A DNA stretch of 64,000 bases from Nostoc sp. UHCC 0302. GTDB lineage: Bacteria; Cyanobacteriota; Cyanobacteriia; Cyanobacteriales; Nostocaceae. Each line of letters begins with the position of its first letter. Within the stretch, counting starts at the first letter, position 1. The stretch covers positions 1,490,501-1,554,500 of the forward strand of contig NZ_CP151099.1 of NCBI RefSeq assembly GCF_038096175.1, in the 5' to 3' direction. Under the pieces are notes generated by a model, which was given only the letters and a program-made list of their open reading frames with translations, ran no database searches and was not told where the DNA came from. Shown piece after piece: positions 27,371-36,386 of the stretch. A program made the translations under genes and the position numbers.

Positions 27371-28231
27371 TTAGGCGATCGCTAATTTATCTCCAGGTGC
27401 AACAATACCATTAGCTTCGAGGCTATTGGCTTTCTGATAAGCTATTAGAGCTTTTTTAGTACCTTGCCCAAACATCCCATCTACTGCACCTGGATCGAAT
27501 TCTGGGTGACTTGAGTCTTGAGCGACTTTTTTCAAAGCCTGCTGCAACTTCTTCACCTTCGGGCCGATACGGCCTTGTTGAAGTGCAACAGCAGGAACTG
27601 TTAAAGCTTGGAGACGATCAAGAGTACCATTGAATCGGTTACGGTCTACATCACCTTGGATACCAGGAAAACCTTTTTGATCCCCTTCGTACTGGTGGAA
27701 AGTATAAAGGTTCCAACCGCCGGGAATCTTAGGAGTATTTGTTTTATAATGTGCAATCCACAGGTCATAATCAGCAAAACGTGAAGTCTTAATCTTATCG
27801 TTCCAAAAGCTAGGCCCAGTGTAGATGATCGGTTTATAGCCTGTAGCAGTTTCTACGGCAGATAAGACCTTGGCAACCCGGTTAACCCTTTCTGTCTGAC
27901 TTAAGTCATCCCAATGATCATTCTCCCCATGATTGTAGTAGTCTTGTTCAATGTCTACGACTGGTGGGAGGTCACCTGGTTCTATTTCCAGAGTTTGAGC
28001 AAACATTGTTACTTGAGGGTCAATATCTTCAGAAGGACGATAGAAGAGATATGCCCCACGGATAATATCAGCTTTCTTAATGGCAGCCCAGTAAGACGCA
28101 AACTGAGTATCCTTATTCCTGGTTCCATAGTTAACTCTGGCAAAAGCAAAGCGAATACCCTGACCTTTTACTTTTTCCCAATCGATATTCCCGCTGAATT
28201 CAGCAACGTCAATACCTTCAACTGTTGACAT
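27371..28231 (-). CDS. GH25 lysozyme-family protein with peptidoglycan-binding domain
   Basis: 286 residues. The N-terminal GH25 barrel (1-205) shows the catalytic Asp8 in GIDVAEF and the DIE motif in LPPVVDIEQ, plus YTGPSFW and IAHYKTN. The C-terminal domain (about 215-286) is a PG_binding_1 module (GRIGPKVKKLQQAL, GAVDGMFGQGTKKAL). The enzyme class cleaves the MurNAc-GlcNAc bond of peptidoglycan. No signal peptide is visible, so export must be by another route, or it acts at lysis. Alternative: a defective or phage-derived lysozyme, though no phage neighbours are present. Confidence 0.88.
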   Translation of the reverse strand: MSTVEGIDVAEFSGNIDWEKVKGQGIRFAFARVNYGTRNKDTQFASYWAAIKKADIIRGAYLFYRPSEDIDPQVTMFAQTLEIEPGDLPPVVDIEQDYYNHGENDHWDDLSQTERVNRVAKVLSAVETATGYKPIIYTGPSFWNDKIKTSRFADYDLWIAHYKTNTPKIPGGWNLYTFHQYEGDQKGFPGIQGDVDRNRFNGTLDRLQALTVPAVALQQGRIGPKVKKLQQALKKVAQDSSHPEFDPGAVDGMFGQGTKKALIAYQKANSLEANGIVAPGDKLAIA

Positions 28232-28400
28232 AAGTTGTCTGCCCTTGTATAAGAGAATACTTTACTCACTACAAAGACCTATCAAGTTTTTATGGAAATC
28301 TTATGTGTCTTAGGTAAAATATTTACAATTTGTAAGTTAATTAAGTACAAAGTCTAGGTTTAAAAGTAAAATATGAAACCTGTTTTATTTGTGGCTCCTG

Positions 28401-28964
28401 TTAGCGAAGCTGAAATTCCACCTGTTTCTCTAAAATTTTAATATCGTAATTACCAAAGAAATCGTGACCCAGTAATCCAATGCCTGCTTTTGGAGCGATC
28501 GCTACCTGAAGATTATTGGCTGTAACTCCACCGACTGCAATAGATTTTACCTTACCAGTAAAAAATTGTACTAGGCTCCCATCAGCAATTTGAGCTTGCA
28601 TTCTACCTGTAGCCTGGAGTTTGAGTGTACTTGCCATCTCTTGAGTAATCACTGTGCCGGTTGCACCAGTATCCATAACCATCTCAAAGGTTTGTTTATC
28701 GTTGAAGGTAACATCAATTATCGGAGTTCCACCAAGACGGCGTTTAATAGGAACTCGAAAAACTCTACTATCGTTCTCTAAGGGTGCAGTTGTCCCACAA
28801 AGGTTTGCTAATCCTACGGTTTTACCAGAGGACGTGATCATAAAACATGCTCCTGGATCTTCCGCTGTTGCCTGATGGGAAAATGGTAAATATATCAACA
28901 TCGGTATTGCTACTATCAAAGCTAGGTTAATGCTTGTTCTCCAACACCTCCAAGCTTTATTCAT
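28401..28964 (-). CDS. Retropepsin-like aspartic protease, exported
   Basis: 187 residues from the ATG at 28964 (GGAG about 11 bases upstream); an in-frame GTG at 29036 would add 24 residues but has no ribosome site. An N-terminal hydrophobic segment (about 10-32) ending in AEDPG acts as signal peptide or anchor. The catalytic Asp is in MVMDTGATGTVIT, and the C-terminal GIGLLGHDFF is the flap/partner region of single-lobe aspartic proteases. These act as homodimers. The target is unknown. Confidence 0.82.
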   Translation of the reverse strand: MNKAWRCWRTSINLALIVAIPMLIYLPFSHQATAEDPGACFMITSSGKTVGLANLCGTTAPLENDSRVFRVPIKRRLGGTPIIDVTFNDKQTFEMVMDTGATGTVITQEMASTLKLQATGRMQAQIADGSLVQFFTGKVKSIAVGGVTANNLQVAIAPKAGIGLLGHDFFGNYDIKILEKQVEFQLR

Positions 28965-29340
28965 TTTATTTTTTTCTCCGAATTTTCCTATATTTATTGA
29001 TAACTTAATACCAGAACTTTTTGTAAAAATTAGCACTTAGTAATTAACACAAATTACACTATAATGCAGTATTAATTAATCCCGAAGTTACTTGTAAGCA
29101 TCTTTTATTTTGTATTTATGTGTTTTTATAAGATGAAATAGTATCTTATTCAATACATATTACCTATAATCACTAATTGATAAATAAAGTTTAAGTAAAG
29201 ACATGATAAAACTACCTAAACCGCATGATTAGCGTGGCACAACTGTGTGCTGTTACAGTCTATTAATTATGTAGCAAAAAATTTTTCAAGAGTATTAAAT
29301 AATGAAAGCTTAAATTTGATGTAGCTAGATATTTGCTGAT
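28965..29340. other. Intergenic region upstream of the aspartic protease
   Basis: About 375 AT-rich bases between two minus-strand genes. I recognised no gene, terminator or repeat of a known family. Confidence 0.5.
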
Positions 29341-30114
29341 TTAATCAAAGTTTGCAGCTACGTGTACAGCAACTGCGATCGCATTCTTTACAGCAATATC
29401 CTTCTTAGACAAAACGATATTTTCAGCAACACTACGTTGAGCAACTACACCGCAAACAGCAGCAGCAGCAAAATTATACACTCCTGCCATTTTGAATAAC
29501 GTACCGCATTCCATCTCGTAGTTCAAGACATTTAAGCGCTGATATTCTTCTGTAATTCCATGTAGCGATCGCATTAAATTTGGATTTGCTGAATCTGTGC
29601 GTTCTTGTCCTTCGTAAAAAGTATCTACTGATGCCGTAATTCCTACGTAATGTTCAACCTCTAATTCTCTTGCTGCTTTCACTAATGCAACTGTGAGAAA
29701 CGGATCAGCTGCGGCTGGATATTCTACAGGTGCAATGTCATTGGCTGCACCCTGGCGACACAATGCTGCATTACTAATAATAATGCTGCCGACACTGATA
29801 TAAGGTTGAATTGAGCCACAAGTTCCAATCCGAATAATTTGCTTTATTCCTACTTGTATTAACTCATTGACTACAATACTCAACGAAGGCGCACCCATAC
29901 CACTGCTAGCTGATAAAATAGGGCGACCATTTGATAAGTATCCTACATAGCTATTGAGCCCCCGATTCTCCGACAACAAATGCACATTGTGCAAATAAGT
30001 TTGAGCAATGAAAGCCGCACGTTCAGGATCACCAGATAATAAAGCGATGCGAGGAGGCGATGATCCCAAATCTTCTTGTCCAAAGCCAATGTGATAGAAG
30101 CGTTTACTAGTCAT
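29341..30114 (-). CDS. Nucleoside phosphorylase, uridine phosphorylase-like
   Basis: 257 residues from the ATG at 30114; the frame also opens with TTG 24 bases before. Motifs of the PNP/UDP superfamily: GDPERA, SGMGAPSLSIVVNEL, RIGTCGSIQ, NYEMECGTLF (conserved ME that binds the ribose). Such enzymes cleave nucleosides with phosphate for base salvage. The substrate assignment is by the Udp-like GTCGSIQ and EMECGTLF segments. It lacks a strong ribosome site. It is divergent from the ATP-grasp gene at 30243. Confidence 0.85.
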   Translation of the reverse strand: MTSKRFYHIGFGQEDLGSSPPRIALLSGDPERAAFIAQTYLHNVHLLSENRGLNSYVGYLSNGRPILSASSGMGAPSLSIVVNELIQVGIKQIIRIGTCGSIQPYISVGSIIISNAALCRQGAANDIAPVEYPAAADPFLTVALVKAARELEVEHYVGITASVDTFYEGQERTDSANPNLMRSLHGITEEYQRLNVLNYEMECGTLFKMAGVYNFAAAAVCGVVAQRSVAENIVLSKKDIAVKNAIAVAVHVAANFD

Positions 30115-30242
30115 ATAGTTTAGAGTACAGTAACGCAAAATTAAAGTGTTTCAATTATTTGCCATTTTGGTGAAAAATATATATCACTGACATTAATTTT
30201 TGCAAAATAATTATATTGATAAAATGATAATATAGGAAAACT

Positions 30243-31067
30243 ATGAAAAAGGTAAATTGGCTAATTGAAAGAAATATTTTTGATGCTGATGAGCAATTTC
30301 TAGAAAAATTGCAAAGCCAAGGCTACAAGTGGAAAGAGACAAGCTACCTTAAATTTCATTCCAGTGATGCAAATCAATATTTTCCTGAACATGAGTGTGT
30401 TTTATTTCGAGGAACTCTAAATTTAGGTCGGAATATTTTACGAACTTCTTGGATTCCTGGGGCCTATATGGATGAAAAGAATCTTCGTTGTTCTACCTAC
30501 TATACTTATTTTGGTCAATACTTACTCAATAATAAGTATTTTTTTATTTCTTTAGGTGAACTAATCCGCAGGCGAGAAGAAATTCTAGAATATTTTAGTT
30601 CTGATGGGGACTTATTTATCAGACCTGATAGTAATATGAAATCATTTCGTGCCGGAGTTTTTAACCTAAAGGTATTAAATACTATAGAGTTTTTAGGAAG
30701 CGAACTCAAAAGAGATGAAACAACTTTTGTATTAGTCAGTAGTAAGAAGCCAATCACCAAAGAGTGGAGATTCTTCGTTTATAAAAATCAAATTATTACT
30801 GGCTCCCTCTATCTAGTTGGAGAAGAAAGAATTGATGAAACGATTAAGGGCGGCTATTTAGAAAGCTACCTTAGTGACGTATTAAAGGTTGTGAAATGGT
30901 ATCCAGAATCTCTTTACACAGTAGACATCTGCGAATCAGAAGAGGAACTTTATGTACTAGAACTTGGTTCTTTTAGCTGTAGTGGAGAGTATGGATGTGA
31001 TTTGAGCTTGATTATAGAAGCCGGTGCAAAAGCAGCTTTAGAAGATTACGAAGCTGTAAACGACTAA
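30243..31067 (+). CDS. ATP-grasp domain-containing protein (DUF4343-like)
   Basis: 274 residues, soluble, with ATP-grasp fold features: FIRPDSNMKSFRAG (phosphate-binding loop), KKPITKEWRFFVYKNQIITGS and YTVDICESEEELYVLELG (metal-binding acidic strand). Members of this group act as peptide-like ligases or tail proteins in natural product clusters or phage systems, but most are uncharacterised. The substrate is unknown. There is no partner gene, and it has an AT-rich upstream region. Confidence 0.78.
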   Translation: MKKVNWLIERNIFDADEQFLEKLQSQGYKWKETSYLKFHSSDANQYFPEHECVLFRGTLNLGRNILRTSWIPGAYMDEKNLRCSTYYTYFGQYLLNNKYFFISLGELIRRREEILEYFSSDGDLFIRPDSNMKSFRAGVFNLKVLNTIEFLGSELKRDETTFVLVSSKKPITKEWRFFVYKNQIITGSLYLVGEERIDETIKGGYLESYLSDVLKVVKWYPESLYTVDICESEEELYVLELGSFSCSGEYGCDLSLIIEAGAKAALEDYEAVND

Positions 31068-31432
31068 CTTTAATTGTAAGGATGTGTTTGCCGTAGGCTG
31101 CGGAAAAAGCGTTGCACTGCACAACAACGCACCCTACTATAGTTGGGTGACCTAACTTACAATGCAAATGCGATCGCTCTAATACCAATTCTCTATATTA
31201 AGATGCACCTAATTATTTTGGGACATAACAAATTATCTTTAGAAAACCTCCGCCTACCTTTGCGTTAAAAAGCTGCCTTGACTGCTGACATTGCCAGCGG
31301 TGAAATAGAGGTGATTTTTTCTCAACCAATTCTTCAACCAACTTCACCAATCTATTTCACAACTTTCACACTCACAAAAAGGTAAAATAGTAAAGGGCAA
31401 GAGCTAAAACCCTTACCCTGCTTACTTTAAAA
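31068..31432. other. Intergenic region before tRNA-Ser
   Basis: About 365 bases that contain degenerate repeat pieces (gttgcactgcac near 31113, a taataccaatt stub at about 31181 matching the miniature-element end) and one HIP1 octamer. No gene. Confidence 0.5.
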
Positions 31433-31517
31433 CGGAGAGACAGGGATTCGAACCCTGGTTAAGTTGCCCTAAACAGCATTTCCAGTGCTGCGCCTTCAAC
31501 CACTCGGCCATCTCTCC
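31433..31517 (-). tRNA. tRNA-Ser (GGA anticodon)
   Basis: 85 bases on the minus strand. The acceptor stem pairs GGAGAGA with TCTCTCC plus discriminator G. The anticodon loop reads CTGGAAA, so the anticodon is GGA, and the variable arm is long, as in tRNA-Ser. The T loop has GGTTCGAATCC. It is followed by the 2Fe-2S ferredoxin gene on the other strand. Confidence 0.95.
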
Positions 31518-31622
31518 AGATGTCACGAATTACAATCTTACTCTAAAATTCCAAAAAATGCAAAGATAAAAGCAGGAATTTTAGATTAAATTTGAAAGTT
31601 CCAATTCTAAATCCCAAACAAG

Positions 31623-31991
31623 ATGTCTCGTACATACACAATTAGAGTTCGCGATCGCGCCACCAATACTGAATACACCCTGGAAGTGCCAGAAGACCGC
31701 TACATTTTGCACAGTGGCGAAAAACAAGGAGTAGAACTGCCGTTTTCTTGTCGGAATGGGGCTTGTACCACTTGTGCTGTTAGAGTCTTATCGGGAGAAA
31801 TTTACCAACCGGAGGCGGTTGGATTGTCGCCAGAGTTGCGTCGGCAAGGTTATGCGTTGCTGTGTGTGAGTTATCCCCGTTCTGACTTAGAAGTGGAGAC
31901 ACAAGACGAAGATGAAGTTTATGAACTCCAGTTTGGGCGTTATTTTGCTAGAGGGAGAGTTAAAGCGGGTTTACCGTTAGATGAAGAGTAA
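31623..31991 (+). CDS. Plant-type [2Fe-2S] ferredoxin with C-terminal extension
   Basis: 122 residues. The cluster ligands are Cys43, Cys48, Cys51 and Cys81 in the pattern CRNGACTTC and LLC. A C-terminal extension of about 25 residues follows, which recalls FdC2-type ferredoxins rather than PetF; this subtype call is tentative. It carries electrons to an unknown partner. Its last 11 bases overlap the start of the nuclease gene, so the two are translationally coupled. Confidence 0.88.
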   Translation: MSRTYTIRVRDRATNTEYTLEVPEDRYILHSGEKQGVELPFSCRNGACTTCAVRVLSGEIYQPEAVGLSPELRRQGYALLCVSYPRSDLEVETQDEDEVYELQFGRYFARGRVKAGLPLDEE

Positions 31992-32544
31992 CCAGTTAAA
32001 AATTAAAAGTCTTGGCGCTTGGGCGCGAAAAATCGCTATTTTAGCTTGCTTGTTGCTTCTAGTGAGTTGCCAGGGCAAAAATCAGCAAGCGAACAATCAG
32101 GCTGACGTGAAAGTAGCGCGGGTAGTCAGTGGCCAAAGCTTAGAAGTATTAGGCATGGCTGAACAACCAAATTTGATTTCCCAGGTGCGGTTAGTTGGTG
32201 TTGATGCACCAGATTTGCGACAACGGCCTTGGGGAGAACAAGCAAAAGAACAGTTAGAGAATCTAATTGGCGGCACAGAACAATCGGTAACGCTGGAGTT
32301 TGATTTAGAAGCGAAAGACAAAATCGGGCGAACTTTGGCTTATGTGTGGAAAAATAAGGTGTTGTTAAATGAAGAATTGGTCAAACAAGGGAATGCACTA
32401 TTTGTAACGCGATCGCCCAACCATAAATATGACCAACGTTTAGAACGCGCTCAACAATGGGCTAGACTCATGGGGCAAGGAATTTGGAACCCAGACAAAC
32501 CCATGCGCCTTACTCCTAATGAATTTCGCCGCCAAAATCTTTAA
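31981..32544 (+). CDS. Thermonuclease-family (SNase-like) lipoprotein
   Basis: 187 residues. A signal peptide with lipobox (LLVSC, Cys about 30) precedes a staphylococcal-nuclease-type OB-fold: QVRLVGVDAPDLRQRPWGEQA, DLEAKDKIGRTLAYVW. The catalytic Arg/Glu pattern of active SNases appears as VDAPD and IGRTLAYV, so it may be active as an extracytoplasmic Ca-dependent nuclease. It overlaps the ferredoxin gene by 11 bases. Confidence 0.85.
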   Translation: MKSNQLKIKSLGAWARKIAILACLLLLVSCQGKNQQANNQADVKVARVVSGQSLEVLGMAEQPNLISQVRLVGVDAPDLRQRPWGEQAKEQLENLIGGTEQSVTLEFDLEAKDKIGRTLAYVWKNKVLLNEELVKQGNALFVTRSPNHKYDQRLERAQQWARLMGQGIWNPDKPMRLTPNEFRRQNL

Positions 32545-32666
32545 GAGCAGGGAGCAGGGGAGCAGGGGAGCAGGGTGGACAAGGGAGACAAGAGAGACAA
32601 AATATAATTCCTGCCTCCTTCCATATGACAAATGACAAGTGACCAATGACCAATGACTAATGACTA
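32545..32666. repeat. STRR-like element with heptamer tail, copy 1
   Basis: GAGCAGGGGAGCAGGGG tract, then gacaaaatataattcctgcc, then repeats of TGACCAA/TGACTAA/TGACAAA. Similar copies are at 33480-33600 and (inverted) 35870-36010. The last heptamer supplies the start codon of the next gene. Confidence 0.75.
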
Positions 32667-33479
32667 ATGACAAATCTACAAATTTTCCTAGACATTGCCA
32701 CGGAAGCGGCACTAACGGCTGGTGCTTTATTGCAAGATTACTTGGGTAAGTTAGAGGATGCAATTATTGAAAAAGGACGCCCTGGAGATTTAGTCACCGC
32801 CGCTGATAAAGCCTCAGAAAAGTTGATTTTAGAAGTCTTGCACCGCCACTTTCCCCAACACTCCATACTCGCTGAAGAATCAGGCAAACTAGGAAATCAG
32901 GAGAATCAATACCTTTGGGCAATCGACCCTTTAGATGGCACAACTAACTACGCCCATCAATACCCATTTTTCGCTGTTTCCATTGGGCTGTTAATTGATA
33001 ATATTCCGCAAGTTGGTGTAATTTACGACCCATTACATAATGAGTTATTCCGTGCTGCTGCTGGTTTAGGAGCAACACGTAACCGTCGTCCCATCAAAGT
33101 TTCACAAACTTCAGAACTGAGTAAAAGCCTTTTAGTAACGGGATTTGCCTATGATCGTCGCGAAACATCTGACAACAACTATGCAGAATTTTGTCATCTC
33201 ACCCATCTGACTCAAGGAGTCAGGCGTAGCGGTTCAGCATCCTTAGATTTAGCGCATGTAGCCTGTGGGCGACTTGATGGCTACTGGGAACGAGGGCTTT
33301 CTCCTTGGGATATTGTCGCTGGGATAATTTTATTACAAGAAGCTGGGGGTAAAGTTACTGCCTATGATCGCACTCCTTTAAAAATTGAATCAGGTAGAAT
33401 TCTGGCTACCAATGGTTATATTCATGACAAGCTTAGCCATGAACTTCTACAAACTCCGCCGCTGTCAGCCTGGCAATGA
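32667..33479 (+). CDS. Inositol monophosphatase-family enzyme
   Basis: 270 residues. Metal-binding motifs: LVTAADKASE, LAEESGK, the WAIDPLDGTTNYAH core and SPWDIVAGIILLQEAGG. It dephosphorylates inositol phosphate or a related sugar phosphate (possibly also histidinol phosphate or 3'-phosphoadenosine phosphate). It acts in the cytosol. The start codon is made by the last unit of the heptamer repeat just upstream; there is no classical ribosome site. Confidence 0.9.
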   Translation: MTNLQIFLDIATEAALTAGALLQDYLGKLEDAIIEKGRPGDLVTAADKASEKLILEVLHRHFPQHSILAEESGKLGNQENQYLWAIDPLDGTTNYAHQYPFFAVSIGLLIDNIPQVGVIYDPLHNELFRAAAGLGATRNRRPIKVSQTSELSKSLLVTGFAYDRRETSDNNYAEFCHLTHLTQGVRRSGSASLDLAHVACGRLDGYWERGLSPWDIVAGIILLQEAGGKVTAYDRTPLKIESGRILATNGYIHDKLSHELLQTPPLSAWQ

Positions 33480-33600
33480 GGAGTGGGGAAGAGGGGCAGG
33501 GGGCAGGGAGCAGGGGGGACAAGGGAGACAAGAGAGACAAAATATAATTCCTGTCTCCTTCCATATGACAAATGACCAATGACAAATGACAAATGACAAT
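33480..33600. repeat. STRR-like element with heptamer tail, copy 2
   Basis: Same arrangement as at 32545: GGGGCAGGGGGCAGGG tract, gacaaaatataattcctgtc, then TGACAAA/TGACCAA heptamers. It separates the inositol phosphatase gene from the J-domain gene. Confidence 0.75.
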
Positions 33601-33675
33601 TTGCTACTGACTACTACTGATCAAGCGAAGTAAACTAGAAAAAATCTAACTGCCCCTTTGGTGCAACACCGCTCT

Positions 33676-34620
33676 ATGTCTTCCAAAATAGATCGTGGAC
33701 TTTTTAAATATGATTTCATTGATCATCACGCAGTTTTGTGCGTTCCAGTTAATGCTGATGTCAAAGATATCCGCAAACGCTATCTAAAAATCGCCCGTAG
33801 CTTGCACCCAGATATTAGTACTGCAAACCCTACAGACAAACAGCTAGCCAACGAGTTGTTATCTAAGTTAGTGAACCCAGCTTACGAAAAACTTTCTAAA
33901 GAAGGCACTCGTGCGGAATATATTCTCATGTTGTCACAAGTGGGCAAGCGCTTAGTACAAGAACCTACTACCGTAGAACTGCATACAGACTTGGCTAGAC
34001 AGTTAGCTGGTGCTAATAATATCGACCATTCTTATAGAAGTGCGATCGCTAAAATCGCAGAAACTCAATATGATTCTTTACAAGAAGTACTACAAGTTAT
34101 CGCCCAAGTTAGTGAGTTGAACTTAGTATATTTAATGCGGAGTGCAGGCAAAGTATCTGCACCACCGCCCCCAACTCAACCAAAAACTAACTCAGCTACA
34201 CCTAAGCCAAATACAGCACCAGCACCAGCCCCAGCCCCAGCTAAAGAAGACTCAATCGTCGAACAGTACATCCGTCGCGCTCAATCTTTGATTGACAAAA
34301 ACCAATTTGCCCAAGCCAAAGTAGAGTTGCAGGATGGATTGAAGCTAGAGCCGAAGAATAGTCGCTGCCATAGCTTGATTGCATTGGTGTATTTAAAGCA
34401 AAATCAGTTAAAAATGGCAAAAATTCACTTTGATAATGCTCTCAAATTAGACCCTAACGACCAAACAGCGTTGCAATGGAAACCTAAAATAGATAAAGCT
34501 TTAGGGGTACAATCTAATGTTACTAAAGTGAGTACACCTCCTCATGAAGGAGGTAAGCAACCAGATAAGTCTGGGGGCAATGGTTTGTTTGGTGGTTTGT
34601 TTGGTGGGAAGAAAAAATAA
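33676..34620 (+). CDS. J-domain (DnaJ-like) protein with TPR repeats
   Basis: 314 residues from the ATG at 33676; the frame also has a TTG 18 bases upstream. A J domain (about 10-75) with the conserved HPD motif in LHPDIS should stimulate a DnaK ATPase. A Pro/Ala linker (about 160-200) is followed by two or three TPR units (IRRAQSLIDKNQFAQAKVEL, ALVYLKQNQLKMAKIHF). No zinc finger is present. The stop overlaps the hisZ start by one base (TAATG), so the two are coupled. Confidence 0.88.
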   Translation: MSSKIDRGLFKYDFIDHHAVLCVPVNADVKDIRKRYLKIARSLHPDISTANPTDKQLANELLSKLVNPAYEKLSKEGTRAEYILMLSQVGKRLVQEPTTVELHTDLARQLAGANNIDHSYRSAIAKIAETQYDSLQEVLQVIAQVSELNLVYLMRSAGKVSAPPPPTQPKTNSATPKPNTAPAPAPAPAKEDSIVEQYIRRAQSLIDKNQFAQAKVELQDGLKLEPKNSRCHSLIALVYLKQNQLKMAKIHFDNALKLDPNDQTALQWKPKIDKALGVQSNVTKVSTPPHEGGKQPDKSGGNGLFGGLFGGKKK

Positions 34621-35831
34621 TGGTGTATCAACCAGCAGCAGGAGCCAGGGATTTATTGCCCTTGGATGTGGCAAAAAAACGCTGGATTGAAGATAGGTTA
34701 CAGCAGGTATTTCACCGTTGGGGATATCACAGGATTATCACCTCAACTCTAGAGCGTATGGATACCCTGATGGCAGGGGAAGCAATCCAGCGCCAGATGG
34801 TGATTCAATTGCAAAATACCGAAGATGATGAATTAGGGCTGCGTCCAGAATTAACGGCGTCTATTGCCCGCACCGTTGTTACTCGGATGGCAGGTGTAAC
34901 TTATCCACAGCGGTTATACTACAACGCCAATGTTTTCCGTCGCACCTGGAAAAGTAAACACAATAGCCAGCAGGAATTTTATCAAGCTGGAGTTGAATTA
35001 TTAGGTACGGGTGGGTTGCTGGCTAATGCAGAAGTACTGCTGTTGGTAGCAGATTGTTTAGCAGCACTAGGTTTACGGAGATGGCATTTAATTTTAGGTG
35101 AAGCGGGGATCACCCGATCGCTCCTAAATGCTTTTCCCGCTCATTTACAGGATAAAGTTCGCAGTGCGATCGCTCATCTAGATCGCATTACCATAGATAA
35201 TTTGCCACTGAGCGAGGAACTGCGTCAACGTGCCAGAATCATGCTAGATTTGCGCGGCACGAGTACCGAAGTATTGCAAAAAGTCAGCAGCTTAGATTTA
35301 GACGAAGCGCAGCAAGAAGCGGTAAATAACCTCAAATCCTTAGTTGAACTACTAGAATCAGAGCGCAATTTTCCGTTAATCCTTGACCTCAGCCTGATTC
35401 AAACCATAGACTACTACACTGGGATAGTCTTTGAAGTTGTGACTGATATGGAGTCGCAAGCCAGAGTTTTAGGGCAGGGTGGTCGCTACGACAAGCTTTT
35501 GGGACTATATCATCCTCAAGGAGAAAATATCCCCGGCATTGGTTTTGTACTCAACATAGAAGATTTATACCAAGTACTTTTGTCTACTCAGCAATTACCA
35601 CAAACTACCCCAGCTAGTAACTGGCTGGTAGTACCAGAAACATCGAGTGCTGAGGCTGCTGCCTTTGCCTATGCTCAAAAACTGAGAACTTCTACCCATC
35701 TAGTGCGGGTAGAAATGGATTTGGGCGGAAGAGATGCAGAAGCTATCCGCCAATATGCACGCGATCGCAGCATTGCCCAAATTGCCTGGATCAAACCCGA
35801 TGGTTCACCCACAATCGAATCATTGAGTTAA
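34620..35831 (+). CDS. hisZ: ATP phosphoribosyltransferase regulatory subunit
   Basis: 403 residues, homologous to histidyl-tRNA synthetase catalytic domains but lacking tRNA binding. It forms an octamer with the short HisG to run the first step of histidine synthesis, and HisZ mediates feedback. Class II motifs: LGLRPELTASIARTV, RRTWKSKHNSQQEFYQAG, LGQGGRYDKLLG. The gene starts within the stop of the J-domain gene. HisG itself is not in the window. Confidence 0.93.
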   Translation: MVYQPAAGARDLLPLDVAKKRWIEDRLQQVFHRWGYHRIITSTLERMDTLMAGEAIQRQMVIQLQNTEDDELGLRPELTASIARTVVTRMAGVTYPQRLYYNANVFRRTWKSKHNSQQEFYQAGVELLGTGGLLANAEVLLLVADCLAALGLRRWHLILGEAGITRSLLNAFPAHLQDKVRSAIAHLDRITIDNLPLSEELRQRARIMLDLRGTSTEVLQKVSSLDLDEAQQEAVNNLKSLVELLESERNFPLILDLSLIQTIDYYTGIVFEVVTDMESQARVLGQGGRYDKLLGLYHPQGENIPGIGFVLNIEDLYQVLLSTQQLPQTTPASNWLVVPETSSAEAAAFAYAQKLRTSTHLVRVEMDLGGRDAEAIRQYARDRSIAQIAWIKPDGSPTIESLS

Positions 35832-35869
35832 GTGAATGTTTATAGGGCATAGGGCATAGGGAATAGGGA

Positions 35870-36010
35870 ATAGGGTATTAGTCATTAGTCATTTGTCATT
35901 TGTCATTTGTCATATGGAAGGAGGCAGAAATTATATTTTGTCTCCCTTGTCCCCCTTGTCCTCCTTGTCCCCCTTGTCTCCCCAGTCCCCACTCCCCACT
36001 CCCCAGTCCT
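35870..36010. repeat. STRR-like element, inverted copy
   Basis: Reverse complement of the elements at 32545 and 33480: GTCATTTGTCATTTGTC heptamers, then ggaggcagaaattatatttt, then a CCCCTTGTCC pyrimidine tract and a run of CCCCACTCC. No gene. Confidence 0.75.
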
Positions 36011-36069
36011 CACTCCCCTGCTAGGCTAGAAATAGCCGATTTATTTTATATACAGAGGGAATCAAGGAT

Positions 36070-36297
36070 ATGCCGCACACGATTGTTACAGAAGTCTGTG
36101 AAGGCGTTGCTGACTGCGTAGATGCTTGTCCAGTGGCTTGTATTCATGATGGGCCAGGCAAAAACGCTAAGGGGACTGATTGGTACTGGATTGACTTTTC
36201 CACCTGCATCGACTGTGGCATATGTCTCCAAGTTTGCCCGGTAGAAGGGGCGATCATCGCAGAAGAACGACCAGAGTTGCAAAAAACTCCGCAATAG
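36070..36297 (+). CDS. Ferredoxin with two four-Cys motifs (8Fe or 7Fe type)
   Basis: 75 residues. Cys10, 16, 20 and 24 (DCVDACPVACI) and Cys46, 49, 52 and 56 (CIDCGICLQVCP) form two cluster sites, consistent with a bacterial-type ferredoxin of two [4Fe-4S] or one [3Fe-4S] plus one [4Fe-4S]. It is an electron carrier. It is followed by a long stem (36308-36343) and the ABC ATPase gene. Confidence 0.88.
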   Translation: MPHTIVTEVCEGVADCVDACPVACIHDGPGKNAKGTDWYWIDFSTCIDCGICLQVCPVEGAIIAEERPELQKTPQ

Positions 36298-36307
36298 TTC
36301 ATAGTCA

Positions 36308-36386
36308 GTGGTCAGTTATCAGTTGTTTATTGCCACTGACCACCGACAAATCACAAATGACTAATGACCAATGACTAATGATTATT
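36308..36386. repeat. Stem plus heptamer repeats before ABC gene
   Basis: Inverted arms GTGGTCAGT and ACTGACCAC (36308-36316, 36335-36343), followed by TGACTAA/TGACCAA heptamers that run into the start codon of the ABC gene. Confidence 0.5.

Noticed and set aside
27371-28231. Prophage lysis gene
   Set aside because: The GH25 protein has no holin or phage structural neighbours, so a chromosomal wall enzyme is the simpler reading.
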